A DNA stretch of 5,467 nucleotides from Gammaproteobacteria bacterium (GTDB lineage Bacteria > Pseudomonadota > Gammaproteobacteria > Steroidobacterales > GCA-2729495): positions 1-5,467 of the forward strand of contig JAKLLP010000158.1 in assembly GCA_023150055.1 (NCBI GenBank). Reading direction: 5' to 3'. The notes below the pieces were generated by a model. That model was not told where the DNA came from, made no database searches, and saw only the letters and a program-made list of their open reading frames with translations. The stretch's first letter is position 1. Every line of letters begins with the position of its first letter. Below, piece after piece: positions 1 through 5,467 of this stretch. The position numbers were made by a program, and so were the translations under genes.

Positions 1-117
1 GGCGGCGTTGAGCCGCGGGTCGTCACTCCAGAGTTCCTGCGCAAGCCCGCAGATCGGCTCCCGGTGCGCGCCGGCGTACGGGACGATGCGGCAATTGGTC
101 CCGGCCCGATCAGGCAT
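1..117 (-). CDS. N-terminal fragment (39 aa), possibly a GNAT-like acyltransferase; runs off the left edge
   Basis: An open frame starts with ATG at 117 and stays open to base 1, so only 39 residues are visible (MPDRAGTNC..., ending ...LWSDDPRLNAA). The start is well supported: an AAGGGAG Shine-Dalgarno sequence (132-126) sits 8 nt upstream. There is no signal peptide, so a cytosolic protein is likely. The layout, a short beta-strand (CRIVPY) followed by a helix with H-R-E-P-I and a Leu-Trp-Ser-x-Asp-Pro turn, resembles from memory the N-terminus of some GNAT N-acyltransferases, but the acetyl-CoA binding motif lies outside the window, so the family is a guess. It is the third gene of the leftward unit, 26 nt after the metalloprotease stop, and is probably co-transcribed with it. 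That the gene is real is more certain than its function. Confidence 0.6.
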   Translation of the reverse strand, partial: MPDRAGTNCRIVPYAGAHREPICGLAQELWSDDPRLNAA

Positions 118-125
118 CGGCGTTG

Positions 126-132
126 CTCCCTT
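126..132 (-). promoter_or_regulatory. Ribosome binding site of the left-edge gene
   Basis: On the minus strand AAGGGAG lies 8 nt before the ATG at 117, inside the 26-nt gap after the upstream TAA. It fixes the start of the partial gene and shows that this gene is translated independently of its neighbour. Confidence 0.7.
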
Positions 133-143
133 GGAACGCCACG

Positions 144-1697
144 TTATTGCGCCACCGTTCCTGCCTCGTGGTGCTCGGCCGGCGGCTCGGGTAGCGGCGT
201 CTCGCCCTGCTCCAGCCGGGCGAGCAGGTTCCTCGCCACATCCGCTTCATTACCGTGCTCCCAGGTGGCTACCGCCCGCAGCAGCGCTCGTGCATCGTCC
301 GGCCGCTCGACGGCGATATAGAGCTGGGCGAGCAGCATCTTGATCCCCGGCTCGGACGGCAGCAGTTCATGGGCGTACTCGAGCGTCTCGAGTCCCCTGG
401 CAGGATCTTCGCCTTCCAGGAGAAAGCTGCTGCCGTACATGGCCAGGGTTTCCGGGTTCCGGTCGTTCAACTTGTTGGCAAGCACGAATTCCGCCCGGGC
501 CTTCGACAGGCTGCGCTTGCGCTGCTCGGTGTCGTCGGCTGCCTCGGCGCGGTCGAGCCAATACTCGCCGAAGTCCAGGTGATGCAGGTCGTTGTCGGGC
601 TCCAGCGCGATCGCCTGCGGGTAAAGCGCCTCGGCTTCAGGATGGCGCCCGGCGAACCTGTCAAGGTCGGCCTTGCCGACCAGGGCCATCGGGCTGCGCG
701 GATTGGCCTCAAGAGCGGCCGAGACGAACGACCGGGCGGCCTCGAGGTTGCCGGCCGCAATACAGAAATCCCCCAGCAACGCCGCGACTTCATCGCGGCG
801 CAGGGTCCGCAGGCGGACCTCTTCGGCCGGAAAAGGTCGGCGGAGCGTGCCCTTGTGGTAACGGGCATCCCGTTCCAGGTACCGAATCACCGCTTTTGCG
901 AGTTGCCCGGCGTCTTCGTCGAATGCACCCTCGAAGGCCGGGACGGTCGCGGTCCCGGCCTCGCGCGCAGCGAGATAAGCCGCCAGTCCATCGGTGATGC
1001 TGGGAGCGGGTTTACCCCAGCTCAGGTAGTGCACCAGCGCCCAGGCCTGGGAGTAATACCGCTGGCGTTCTACATCGGTCAGCTTCGTGAACTGCTCATC
1101 GTCGAGCAACCGGTCGAAAGGCAGCCAGAAGGCGAGAGGATCGCGCAATGCATAGACCCGCCCGGTGGCGGCATTGCCAAGGTCGAAGCGCCCGCCGCGC
1201 AGGTTCACGGTCGACAACAGCTCGGCAAAGCCTTCTTGGTACCAGCGCGGGTAAAGGAGCCGGCTCTGGTTATGGACGAGGAAGTGCGTGTACTCATGCT
1301 GAATGACGTGGGCAAGGCTCAGGCCGCGTGACGGGCGAATGGCGGCATAGTTGGCGCGCATTCGCCCGAGGAAAAAGCCGCCCACGTCGCCGCTGAGACC
1401 AAGGGCCTCGACTTCACCGGGAAAGACGAAGAGCCAGGTGGGTACCCGCGGCTCCACGATGCCGGCATTGGTGAACAGCGCCACGACCTGCCGGAAGTCC
1501 TCCAGCTCCTGTACCAGCGCCACGTTCGCCTTTTTACCGAGCGCGCTGACGACGACGAAATTCGGGCTGCGCGCCTCGAGCCAGCTGCGTTCGTATAACT
1601 CTTTCGCAGCCGCAGGAGCCGCAGCGGCGATCAACCCCAGCGTCGCCAGGACGACGGCCCGCAGCCCCGGTCGCGAGGAAAGGGGGCTGCGGGCCAT
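144..1697 (-). CDS. Exported gluzincin-type zinc metalloprotease-like protein with C-terminal TPR repeats (517 aa)
   Basis: Residues 1-31 form a Sec signal peptide (basic start, hydrophobic Leu/Ala core, likely cut after APAAA before Lys32), so the protein should be periplasmic. Residues about 33-230 look like a DUF1570/peptidase-MA-type domain. The zinc motif HEYTH is at 134-138, and the WYQEGFAE segment supplies the probable third ligand, Glu155, 16 residues after His138. Glu135 would be the catalytic base. Residues about 303-483 form about five TPR-like helical pairs (for example 304-337, 338-371, 416-449), a protein-binding scaffold. The tail is Pro/Glu/His-rich. All active-site residues are present, but the substrate is unknown. 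The ATG at 1697 is chosen because the signal peptide begins there; the same frame stays open to 2549 only as a shadow of the receptor gene. It begins 8 nt after the receptor stop with no good Shine-Dalgarno sequence, which suggests translational coupling. The zinc-fold call is fairly sure; true protease activity is inferred. Confidence 0.88.
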   Translation of the reverse strand: MARSPLSSRPGLRAVVLATLGLIAAAAPAAAKELYERSWLEARSPNFVVVSALGKKANVALVQELEDFRQVVALFTNAGIVEPRVPTWLFVFPGEVEALGLSGDVGGFFLGRMRANYAAIRPSRGLSLAHVIQHEYTHFLVHNQSRLLYPRWYQEGFAELLSTVNLRGGRFDLGNAATGRVYALRDPLAFWLPFDRLLDDEQFTKLTDVERQRYYSQAWALVHYLSWGKPAPSITDGLAAYLAAREAGTATVPAFEGAFDEDAGQLAKAVIRYLERDARYHKGTLRRPFPAEEVRLRTLRRDEVAALLGDFCIAAGNLEAARSFVSAALEANPRSPMALVGKADLDRFAGRHPEAEALYPQAIALEPDNDLHHLDFGEYWLDRAEAADDTEQRKRSLSKARAEFVLANKLNDRNPETLAMYGSSFLLEGEDPARGLETLEYAHELLPSEPGIKMLLAQLYIAVERPDDARALLRAVATWEHGNEADVARNLLARLEQGETPLPEPPAEHHEAGTVAQ

Positions 1698-1705
1698 GGG
1701 GCAGC

Positions 1706-4150
1706 TCAGAAATTCGCCCGCACGGTCATGCCCCAGGTGGCCGGGTCGCCCAGGAAGGCGTTGAAGGTCTGGGTGGAGCCGGGCCCGGTGCCGGTGCCCT
1801 GCAGTGGCGCATCGAAGGCGACCTGGACGTAGTCGCGGTCGAGTATGTTGTTGCCCCAGAACTCGAAGACCCAGTGATTGTCGTTGGTGCGGAAGCCGAT
1901 GCCGGCATCCACCACGGCGTAGGAGGCCTGCTCCTTCTCGATGTCGAGGTCGGAGCCGGTGTTCATGTCGGTGTTGAAGCGGAAGTTGCCGCGCACGAAC
2001 CCGGTGAGCATGTCCGTCAACGGGTTCTCGTAACGCGCGGCCGCGGTCACCACCCAGAACGGCGCATTGGTGAGCCGTTGGCTGCGCAGCTCGGGCGGGG
2101 TGCCGGTGTCGCTGCCGTAGCGGGCGTTGGTGTAGGCGGCGCCGCCCTGCAGGGTCAGGCCTTCGGCGACCTCCGCGACCCATTCGAGCTCGACGCCCTT
2201 GGAGGTGACCTCCGGCAGGTTGCTCACGGTGAAGCCGGTGCCGGTGAAGCTGTTGAGCTGGAAGTCGTCGAACTCCTCGTAGAACGCCGCCACATTGACC
2301 GTGACGAAATCCCAGAGCGTCGTCTTGCTGCCGATCTCGTAGGCGTCCACGGTTTCCTCGTCGAACTCGAGGTCCGCGGCCGAGGCCGTGATCGTCGGCC
2401 GGGGCGGGGGAAAGGCGAGTGCCAGCAGCGGGTTGGCGAAACCGGCACGGTCGAGGTTGAACCCCCCCGCCTTGTAGCCGCGCCCGTAGGACAGATAGGC
2501 GAGCCAGTCCGGGTTGAACTGGTACGACAGGGCGATCGTCCCGGTCCACTCTTCGTCACTGCGGCTGCCGCTGTAGCTGCCGTCCACCAGCGAGTTATAA
2601 AGCGGCGTGCAGATGAGCTGGGCCGTAGCGGTGAGGAAGGGCAGCAGCGCCGGTACCGCGGCAAGGCGCGCATTGGCGGCATCGCAGGCGGGGTTATCCG
2701 CTACCAGCGTGGAGTCGAGGTCCTTGTCCTCGTCGGTGTAACGCAGGCCGAGCGTCAGCTTGAGCTCGTCGGTGATACTCCAGATGTTGTGGGTGAACAC
2801 GGCCCAGCTGTCGGCCTCCTGCTCGAACAGGTCGCTCTGTGCGCCGCGGCCGTCGACGAACACGGTGCCGGGCGCAAGTCCGGTTATGGTGGACAGCTGT
2901 GTCAGGCCGCCGCTCGGGTTGAGGCCCGCGAGCAGCAGGTTCGCGTAGGATTCATAGGCGCTGCCGGTGCGTACGGCGTCCCGGAAGGTGAGGTCCTCGT
3001 TGACGAAGTACGCGCCGATCATCCATTCCACCGAGCGGACCGTACCGGCCAGCCGCAGTTCCTGGGTGAAGGTCTCGAAGTCGTTTTCATAGGTGCCGGC
3101 GGCGCGGTAAAGAATGTCGGCATCGGTGAAGTCGATGTCCTGCGAGCGGTCGGAGTCCCACTCGCGGTACGAAGTGATCGAGGTGAGCGTGCCGATGCCG
3201 GTTTCCCAGTTGAGCTCCGCCGAAGCGCCCCATTCCTCCACGCCCTGGTCATAGCCGCGCTCGCTGTTGCTGAACATGGCCCGATCGAACGGGTCGGGCG
3301 GGTTGACCACCGTCCCGCCGAGGGCGGCGATGGCGGCTGCGGTCGGGCCGACGACGCGGCTCACGGCCGCGCAGCAGGTCTCTTCGCGGTCCGCGTAGTC
3401 GAGAATGAGCCGCAGATCGAGAGTATCGGTGAGCTCTCCACCAAGCTGACCGCGAACGAGGTAGCGGTCACGGTCGTTGTACTCGGTGCCGGAGGCCCGA
3501 TCGTCGATGAAGCCGTCACGCTGTGTGACGGTGGCATCCAGCCGGAAGCCGAGCTCGCCGAAGGCCGGACCCGTCGCCCCGGCGCTCAGGCGGTAGTAAT
3601 CGTAGTTGCCATAGCTCGCGTCGGCATAACCGCTGAACTCGGTAGGATCGGGTGACTGCGTGATGATATGGATCAGGCCGGCCGAGGCGTTCTTGCCGAA
3701 CAAGGTTCCCTGCGGTCCACGCAGCACCTCGATGCGTTCGATCTCGCCGAGATCGGTGAGCGCGACGTTATTGCGGTTCCGGTAGACGCCATCGACGAAG
3801 ACGGCCACCGAGGACTCCAGCCCGAGGTTGTCACCCGTGGTGCCGATACCGCGGATACGGGCGACTGTGCCGGCGGTTTCCGACTGGGAACTCGACAGAA
3901 CGAGACTCGGCGACAGCACGGCGAGGTCGCGGATGTCACGCACGCCGGCATCGCTGAGGACATCGGAGTTGAAAGCGGAAATCGCGATCGGGACCTGCTG
4001 CAGGGACTGCTCGCGCTTCTGCGCGATGACCACGATCTCGGCGATCTCGGCGGCCGCTGGCATGGCTCCCAGCACGAGGACTACAGTCGCGCCAATGGCG
4101 CAGGGCAACCAGTGTCTCGGCAGGCAGAGGGGCGTGGCGAAGCGTCGCAT
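1706..4150 (-). CDS. TonB-dependent outer-membrane receptor (814 aa)
   Basis: A gated outer-membrane beta-barrel that imports a ligand using energy passed on by TonB-ExbB-ExbD. A signal peptide covers residues 1-34 (likely cut at PAAA before Glu35). A TonB-box-like stretch, EIVVIAQKR, follows at 38-46. The plug domain spans about 50-170, with VPIAIS at 53-58, RIRGIG at 98-103, VFVDGVY at 117-123 and the strongly conserved LRGPQGTLFGKNASAG at 143-158. The barrel fills the rest: YGRGYKAGGFN (555-565) is typical, and the chain ends in Asn-Phe, the terminal aromatic used for barrel assembly. The length is normal and the frame intact. The ATG at 4150 has AGGAG 8 nt upstream; the frame extends to 4291 but that part lacks a signal-like sequence. 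It is first in the leftward unit. The type resembles receptors often annotated for iron complexes, but such receptors also import other molecules, so the ligand is open. Four cysteines (259, 260, 489, 514) are unusual for a barrel. Confidence 0.96.
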   Translation of the reverse strand: MRRFATPLCLPRHWLPCAIGATVVLVLGAMPAAAEIAEIVVIAQKREQSLQQVPIAISAFNSDVLSDAGVRDIRDLAVLSPSLVLSSSQSETAGTVARIRGIGTTGDNLGLESSVAVFVDGVYRNRNNVALTDLGEIERIEVLRGPQGTLFGKNASAGLIHIITQSPDPTEFSGYADASYGNYDYYRLSAGATGPAFGELGFRLDATVTQRDGFIDDRASGTEYNDRDRYLVRGQLGGELTDTLDLRLILDYADREETCCAAVSRVVGPTAAAIAALGGTVVNPPDPFDRAMFSNSERGYDQGVEEWGASAELNWETGIGTLTSITSYREWDSDRSQDIDFTDADILYRAAGTYENDFETFTQELRLAGTVRSVEWMIGAYFVNEDLTFRDAVRTGSAYESYANLLLAGLNPSGGLTQLSTITGLAPGTVFVDGRGAQSDLFEQEADSWAVFTHNIWSITDELKLTLGLRYTDEDKDLDSTLVADNPACDAANARLAAVPALLPFLTATAQLICTPLYNSLVDGSYSGSRSDEEWTGTIALSYQFNPDWLAYLSYGRGYKAGGFNLDRAGFANPLLALAFPPPRPTITASAADLEFDEETVDAYEIGSKTTLWDFVTVNVAAFYEEFDDFQLNSFTGTGFTVSNLPEVTSKGVELEWVAEVAEGLTLQGGAAYTNARYGSDTGTPPELRSQRLTNAPFWVVTAAARYENPLTDMLTGFVRGNFRFNTDMNTGSDLDIEKEQASYAVVDAGIGFRTNDNHWVFEFWGNNILDRDYVQVAFDAPLQGTGTGPGSTQTFNAFLGDPATWGMTVRANF

Positions 4151-4158
4151 GACACGAT

Positions 4159-4163
4159 CTCCT
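4159..4163 (-). promoter_or_regulatory. Ribosome binding site of the TonB-dependent receptor
   Basis: AGGAG on the minus strand, 8 nt before the ATG at 4150. It decides the start in favour of MRRFATP... and against the in-frame ATG at 4291. Confidence 0.8.
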
Positions 4164-4164
4164 G

Positions 4165-4180
4165 TTAAGAATGAGAATGG
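4165..4180 (-). promoter_or_regulatory. Weak Fur-like half-site in the receptor leader
   Basis: The plus-strand bases AAGAATGAGAAT (4167-4178) match the paired hexamers GATAATGATAAT of the Fur box at 9 of 12 positions and contain TGAGAAT, a common Fur half-site. The third, inverted hexamer is missing, so only about half of a classical box is present. The position just upstream of the ribosome binding site of a TonB-dependent receptor suits iron control, but it lies about 100 nt downstream of the best promoter candidate, which is unusual. It may be chance. Confidence 0.25.
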
Positions 4181-4215
4181 TCCGGCGGTGATGCAGGGAG
4201 AGCAAGAAAATCCAT

Positions 4216-4252
4216 CCCCGGAGCGGGGCGCAGACCGCGATCGGCAGGTCTG
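4216..4252 (-). other. Two small hairpins in the receptor 5' leader
   Basis: Two inverted repeats lie in the predicted leader. CAGACC (4231-4236) pairs with GGTCTG (4247-4252) around a 10-nt loop, and CCCCG (4216-4220) pairs with CGGGG (4224-4228) around a 3-nt loop. On the minus strand the second is followed by ATGGATTTTCTT, so a short T-run lies five bases after the stem. That resembles a weak attenuator but falls short of a proper intrinsic terminator. Short GC-rich stems are common by chance in such DNA. Confidence 0.3.
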
Positions 4253-4255
4253 GAT

Positions 4256-4274
4256 GCATCGTGGTGCACGATGC
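4256..4274. promoter_or_regulatory. Perfect 8-3-8 inverted repeat, candidate operator
   Basis: GCATCGTG, spacer GTG, then CACGATGC: all eight pairs match. The repeat begins about 6 nt downstream of the extended -10 candidate for the receptor promoter (4285-4280), so it would cover the transcription start, a typical place for a repressor of the TetR, GntR or LacI type. In RNA the same bases would form a hairpin at the very 5' end of the leader. No regulator gene lies in the window to link it with. Confidence 0.55.
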
Positions 4275-4279
4275 GGCAA

Positions 4280-4288
4280 ACGATAGCA
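4280..4288 (-). promoter_or_regulatory. Candidate extended -10 promoter element for the receptor operon
   Basis: On the minus strand TGC-TATCGT forms an extended -10 element (TATCGT matches TATAAT at 4 of 6, with TG one base before). No good -35 element is seen 16-18 nt upstream, as can occur with extended -10 promoters or activator-dependent ones. Transcription would start near 4273, giving a leader of about 120 nt. Confidence 0.35.
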
Positions 4289-4317
4289 CAAGGTCCGTGC
4301 GATCGCTCATGACTTCG

Positions 4318-4329
4318 CGGTTCCAACCG
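4318..4329. promoter_or_regulatory. 5-2-5 palindrome CGGTTCCAACCG between the divergent promoters
   Basis: CGGTT and AACCG flank a CC spacer. The repeat sits about midway between the two predicted -10 elements, roughly where both -35 regions would fall, so a dimeric regulator bound there could act on both units. It is short enough to be a chance occurrence. Confidence 0.3.
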
Positions 4330-4341
4330 GGCGCGACTCGT

Positions 4342-4350
4342 TGTTAAGCT
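4342..4350 (+). promoter_or_regulatory. Candidate extended -10 promoter element for the DUF1838 operon
   Basis: TGT-TAAGCT has the TGn extension but matches TATAAT at only 3 of 6 positions. A weak -35 candidate, TTCCAA (4321-4326), lies 18 nt upstream and overlaps the 5-2-5 palindrome. Transcription would start near 4357, giving a short leader of about 25 nt before the ATG at 4381. Confidence 0.3.
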
Positions 4351-4369
4351 AGACCGCCACCCGACCATC

Positions 4370-4373
4370 GGAG
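4370..4373 (+). promoter_or_regulatory. Ribosome binding site of the DUF1838 gene
   Basis: GGAG, 7 nt before the ATG at 4381. It agrees with the start of a clear signal peptide. Confidence 0.65.
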
Positions 4374-4380
4374 CAGTCCC

Positions 4381-5250
4381 ATGAAGACACCTTTTCTCGC
4401 GCTCGTTGCCGCTGCATCCGTAGCCTGGGCAGGAGCGGGCGGTGCAGCCGGCCTCGAACTCGACACGGCGCAAGACAGCCTCAGGGCGATGCGCAAGATC
4501 CAGTGCTCGCTCAAGGACGGCGAGGTGGTCACCTGGTACTGGAACGGCTACGCGTTCAGCCGTGTGCCCGGCGAACCGGACCGGCGCCTGTTCGCCGTCG
4601 AGGGCATGAACATCCGCCAGTGCGGCCCGCTCGGTGAGGCGCGGGACGGTAGTTTCAAGATGGCGACCCGCGAGATCCTGATCTACAAGGACCCGGTATC
4701 GGGCGAGGTGCTGCGTACCTGGGAGAATCCCTGGACCGGCAAGGAAGTGAAAGTCGTGCATGTGAGCAACGACCCGGTGAACCAGCGGATCGGTGCGCTC
4801 GACCGCAGCGGGCAACCTTTCCGGCTGCCGCTGACCGTCAATGGCGACCAGTGGTGGCTGACGACCACGGTGCCGCTGTTCTACCGCAACCCGCTGTCGG
4901 GCGACTACCAGGACTACATCGGCGGCAAATATCACGCGACCGAGATGTTCAACTTCTTCGGTGATGTCGAGGCGCTTGCCAACCCGCGGCGCGCCTCGGT
5001 GCCTGCCCACATCGCCTGGGTGCGCATGTCGGACTGGTTGCCCTGGATGGAGATGGGCGACCGCGCAGGTCTCGTCTATTTCCACACCTCCGGCCGCAAG
5101 CTCGCGCGCTTCGAGGACATGTCCGAATCGCTCAAGGCGGAAATCGAGCTGAATTTCCCGCTCTACAAGGCACCACCGCCGCTCGACGACGAGCGGCCGA
5201 ACGAGACGAGCTGGAGCTACTTCCGCAAGGTGACGCCGGTCGGACAATGA
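4381..5250 (+). CDS. Exported DUF1838-family protein (289 aa)
   Basis: Residues 1 to about 23 are a Sec signal peptide (Lys2, then an Ala/Val/Leu-rich core, likely cut near GGAA before Gly24-Leu25), so the mature protein of about 265 residues should be periplasmic. The rest matches, from memory, the DUF1838 pattern: a start like LDTAQDSLRAMRKIQCSL (27-44), an aromatic strand VTWYWNGYAFS (50-60), a Phe-x-x-Glu-Gly-x-Asn-Ile-Arg segment (71-79), then GEVLRTWENPWTGK (108-121) and VVHVSNDPVN (125-134), and later KYHATEMFNFF (183-193). The function of the family is not established. The many aromatic residues suggest a ligand-binding beta-rich fold, which is inference. No catalytic motif that I recognise is present. 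Its stop overlaps the start of the aldehyde dehydrogenase gene (ATGA), so the two are co-translated. It lies divergent to the TonB-dependent receptor and may share its regulation. Confidence 0.85.
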   Translation: MKTPFLALVAAASVAWAGAGGAAGLELDTAQDSLRAMRKIQCSLKDGEVVTWYWNGYAFSRVPGEPDRRLFAVEGMNIRQCGPLGEARDGSFKMATREILIYKDPVSGEVLRTWENPWTGKEVKVVHVSNDPVNQRIGALDRSGQPFRLPLTVNGDQWWLTTTVPLFYRNPLSGDYQDYIGGKYHATEMFNFFGDVEALANPRRASVPAHIAWVRMSDWLPWMEMGDRAGLVYFHTSGRKLARFEDMSESLKAEIELNFPLYKAPPPLDDERPNETSWSYFRKVTPVGQ

Positions 5251-5467
5251 GCGCAGTGACCGCGGCCGGCCGCAGCCTGCCGGTGCGCAACCCGCGCACC
5301 GGCGAGAACGACTACGCGATCCGTCCCCTGGACGAAGCGGCACTCTGCGCACTTGCCGCGCGCATGCGCCGCGCGCAGCGTCCGTGGGCCGCAGCCACCG
5401 TGGGCCATCGCGTCGCGGTGCTTCGCGAGTGGTCGGGCGCCCTGCTCGGCGACTGCAAGGCGTTGCT
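5247..5467 (+). CDS. N-terminal fragment of an aldehyde dehydrogenase-like protein (73 aa visible); runs off the right edge
   Basis: ATG at 5247 overlaps the preceding TGA as ATGA, and the frame stays open to the window end. The visible start LPVRNPRTGENDYAIRP (11-27), then a helix with ALAARMRRAQRPWAAATV (35-52) and HRVAVLREWSGAL (54-66), is the usual N-terminal opening of NAD(P)-dependent aldehyde dehydrogenases: an Asn-Pro-x-Thr-Gly turn, then the helix with AQxxWA, then a repeat Arg-x-x-x-Leu. Such enzymes oxidise an aldehyde to an acid, or to an acyl-CoA in some branches. The catalytic Cys and Glu lie outside the window, so activity and subtype cannot be judged. There is no signal peptide, so it is cytosolic, unlike its exported partner. 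No strong ribosome binding site precedes it, which fits coupled translation. Confidence 0.82.
   Translation, partial: MSAVTAAGRSLPVRNPRTGENDYAIRPLDEAALCALAARMRRAQRPWAAATVGHRVAVLREWSGALLGDCKAL

Noticed and set aside
255..1331. 358-codon open frame on the plus strand, opposite the metalloprotease gene
   Set aside because: Antisense shadow: the opposite strand has a signal peptide, HEYTH motif and TPRs, while this frame has no recognisable motif or ribosome binding site.
1698..2549. N-terminal extension of the metalloprotease frame up to an ATG at 2549
   Set aside because: It overlaps the receptor coding sequence in another frame, is Arg/Gly-rich, and would bury the signal peptide that begins at 1697.
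1874..3655. 593-codon open frame on the plus strand, opposite the receptor gene
   Set aside because: It lies wholly antisense to a well-recognised receptor. Its product is low-complexity (Gly, Val, Glu, Arg-rich) without a known domain. Long antisense frames are common in GC-rich coding DNA.
4216..4228. Intrinsic terminator in the receptor leader
   Set aside because: The stem is only 5 bp and the T-run starts five bases after it, so it is too weak to call a terminator.
4151..4291. 47-codon upstream extension of the receptor frame to an ATG at 4291
   Set aside because: The ATG at 4150 has a good ribosome binding site and directly starts a signal peptide. The extension crosses the promoter region and would place the signal peptide internally.
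4299..4306. 8-bp palindrome GCGATCGC in the intergenic region
   Set aside because: A single copy of a short GC-rich palindrome. It resembles the cyanobacterial HIP1 motif, but nothing else points to a cyanobacterium.
4165..5352. 395-codon open frame on the minus strand, opposite the DUF1838 gene
   Set aside because: Antisense to a protein with a clear signal peptide and family motifs. The translation is Arg/His-rich and crosses the intergenic region and the start of the aldehyde dehydrogenase gene.

Overview
The window is GC-rich, densely coded Gram-negative DNA. A TonB-dependent outer-membrane receptor, Sec signal peptides and the codon use point to a proteobacterium. The style resembles environmental Gammaproteobacteria or sphingomonad-like Alphaproteobacteria, but no taxonomic marker is present, so this is only a guess. 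I see no rRNA, tRNA, CRISPR, insertion sequence or clear intrinsic terminator.

Layout: two divergent transcription units flank a 230-bp intergenic region (4151-4380). The leftward unit (minus strand) runs: TonB-dependent receptor (4150-1706), then an 8-nt gap, then an exported zinc-metalloprotease-like protein of the gluzincin type with C-terminal TPRs (1697-144), then a 26-nt gap, then the first 39 codons of another gene (117-1, off the edge), possibly a GNAT-type acyltransferase. The rightward unit (plus strand) runs: an exported DUF1838-family protein (4381-5250), overlapped by ATGA with the start of an aldehyde dehydrogenase-like gene that leaves the window (5247-5467).

The intergenic region is the most interesting non-coding part. 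It has a perfect 8-3-8 inverted repeat (4256-4274) at the predicted leftward transcription start, a 5-2-5 palindrome (4318-4329) midway between the two predicted promoters, two further small hairpins and a weak Fur-like half-site in the receptor leader. This suggests a regulated divergent promoter.

How the genes could fit together (inference): the receptor would import a scarce ligand across the outer membrane, the periplasmic metalloprotease/TPR protein would act with or on envelope proteins, and the DUF1838 protein and aldehyde dehydrogenase could take part in breaking down the imported or a related compound. The substrate cannot be read from sequence. Each family is known individually; the combination may be an uncharacterised uptake/catabolic locus.
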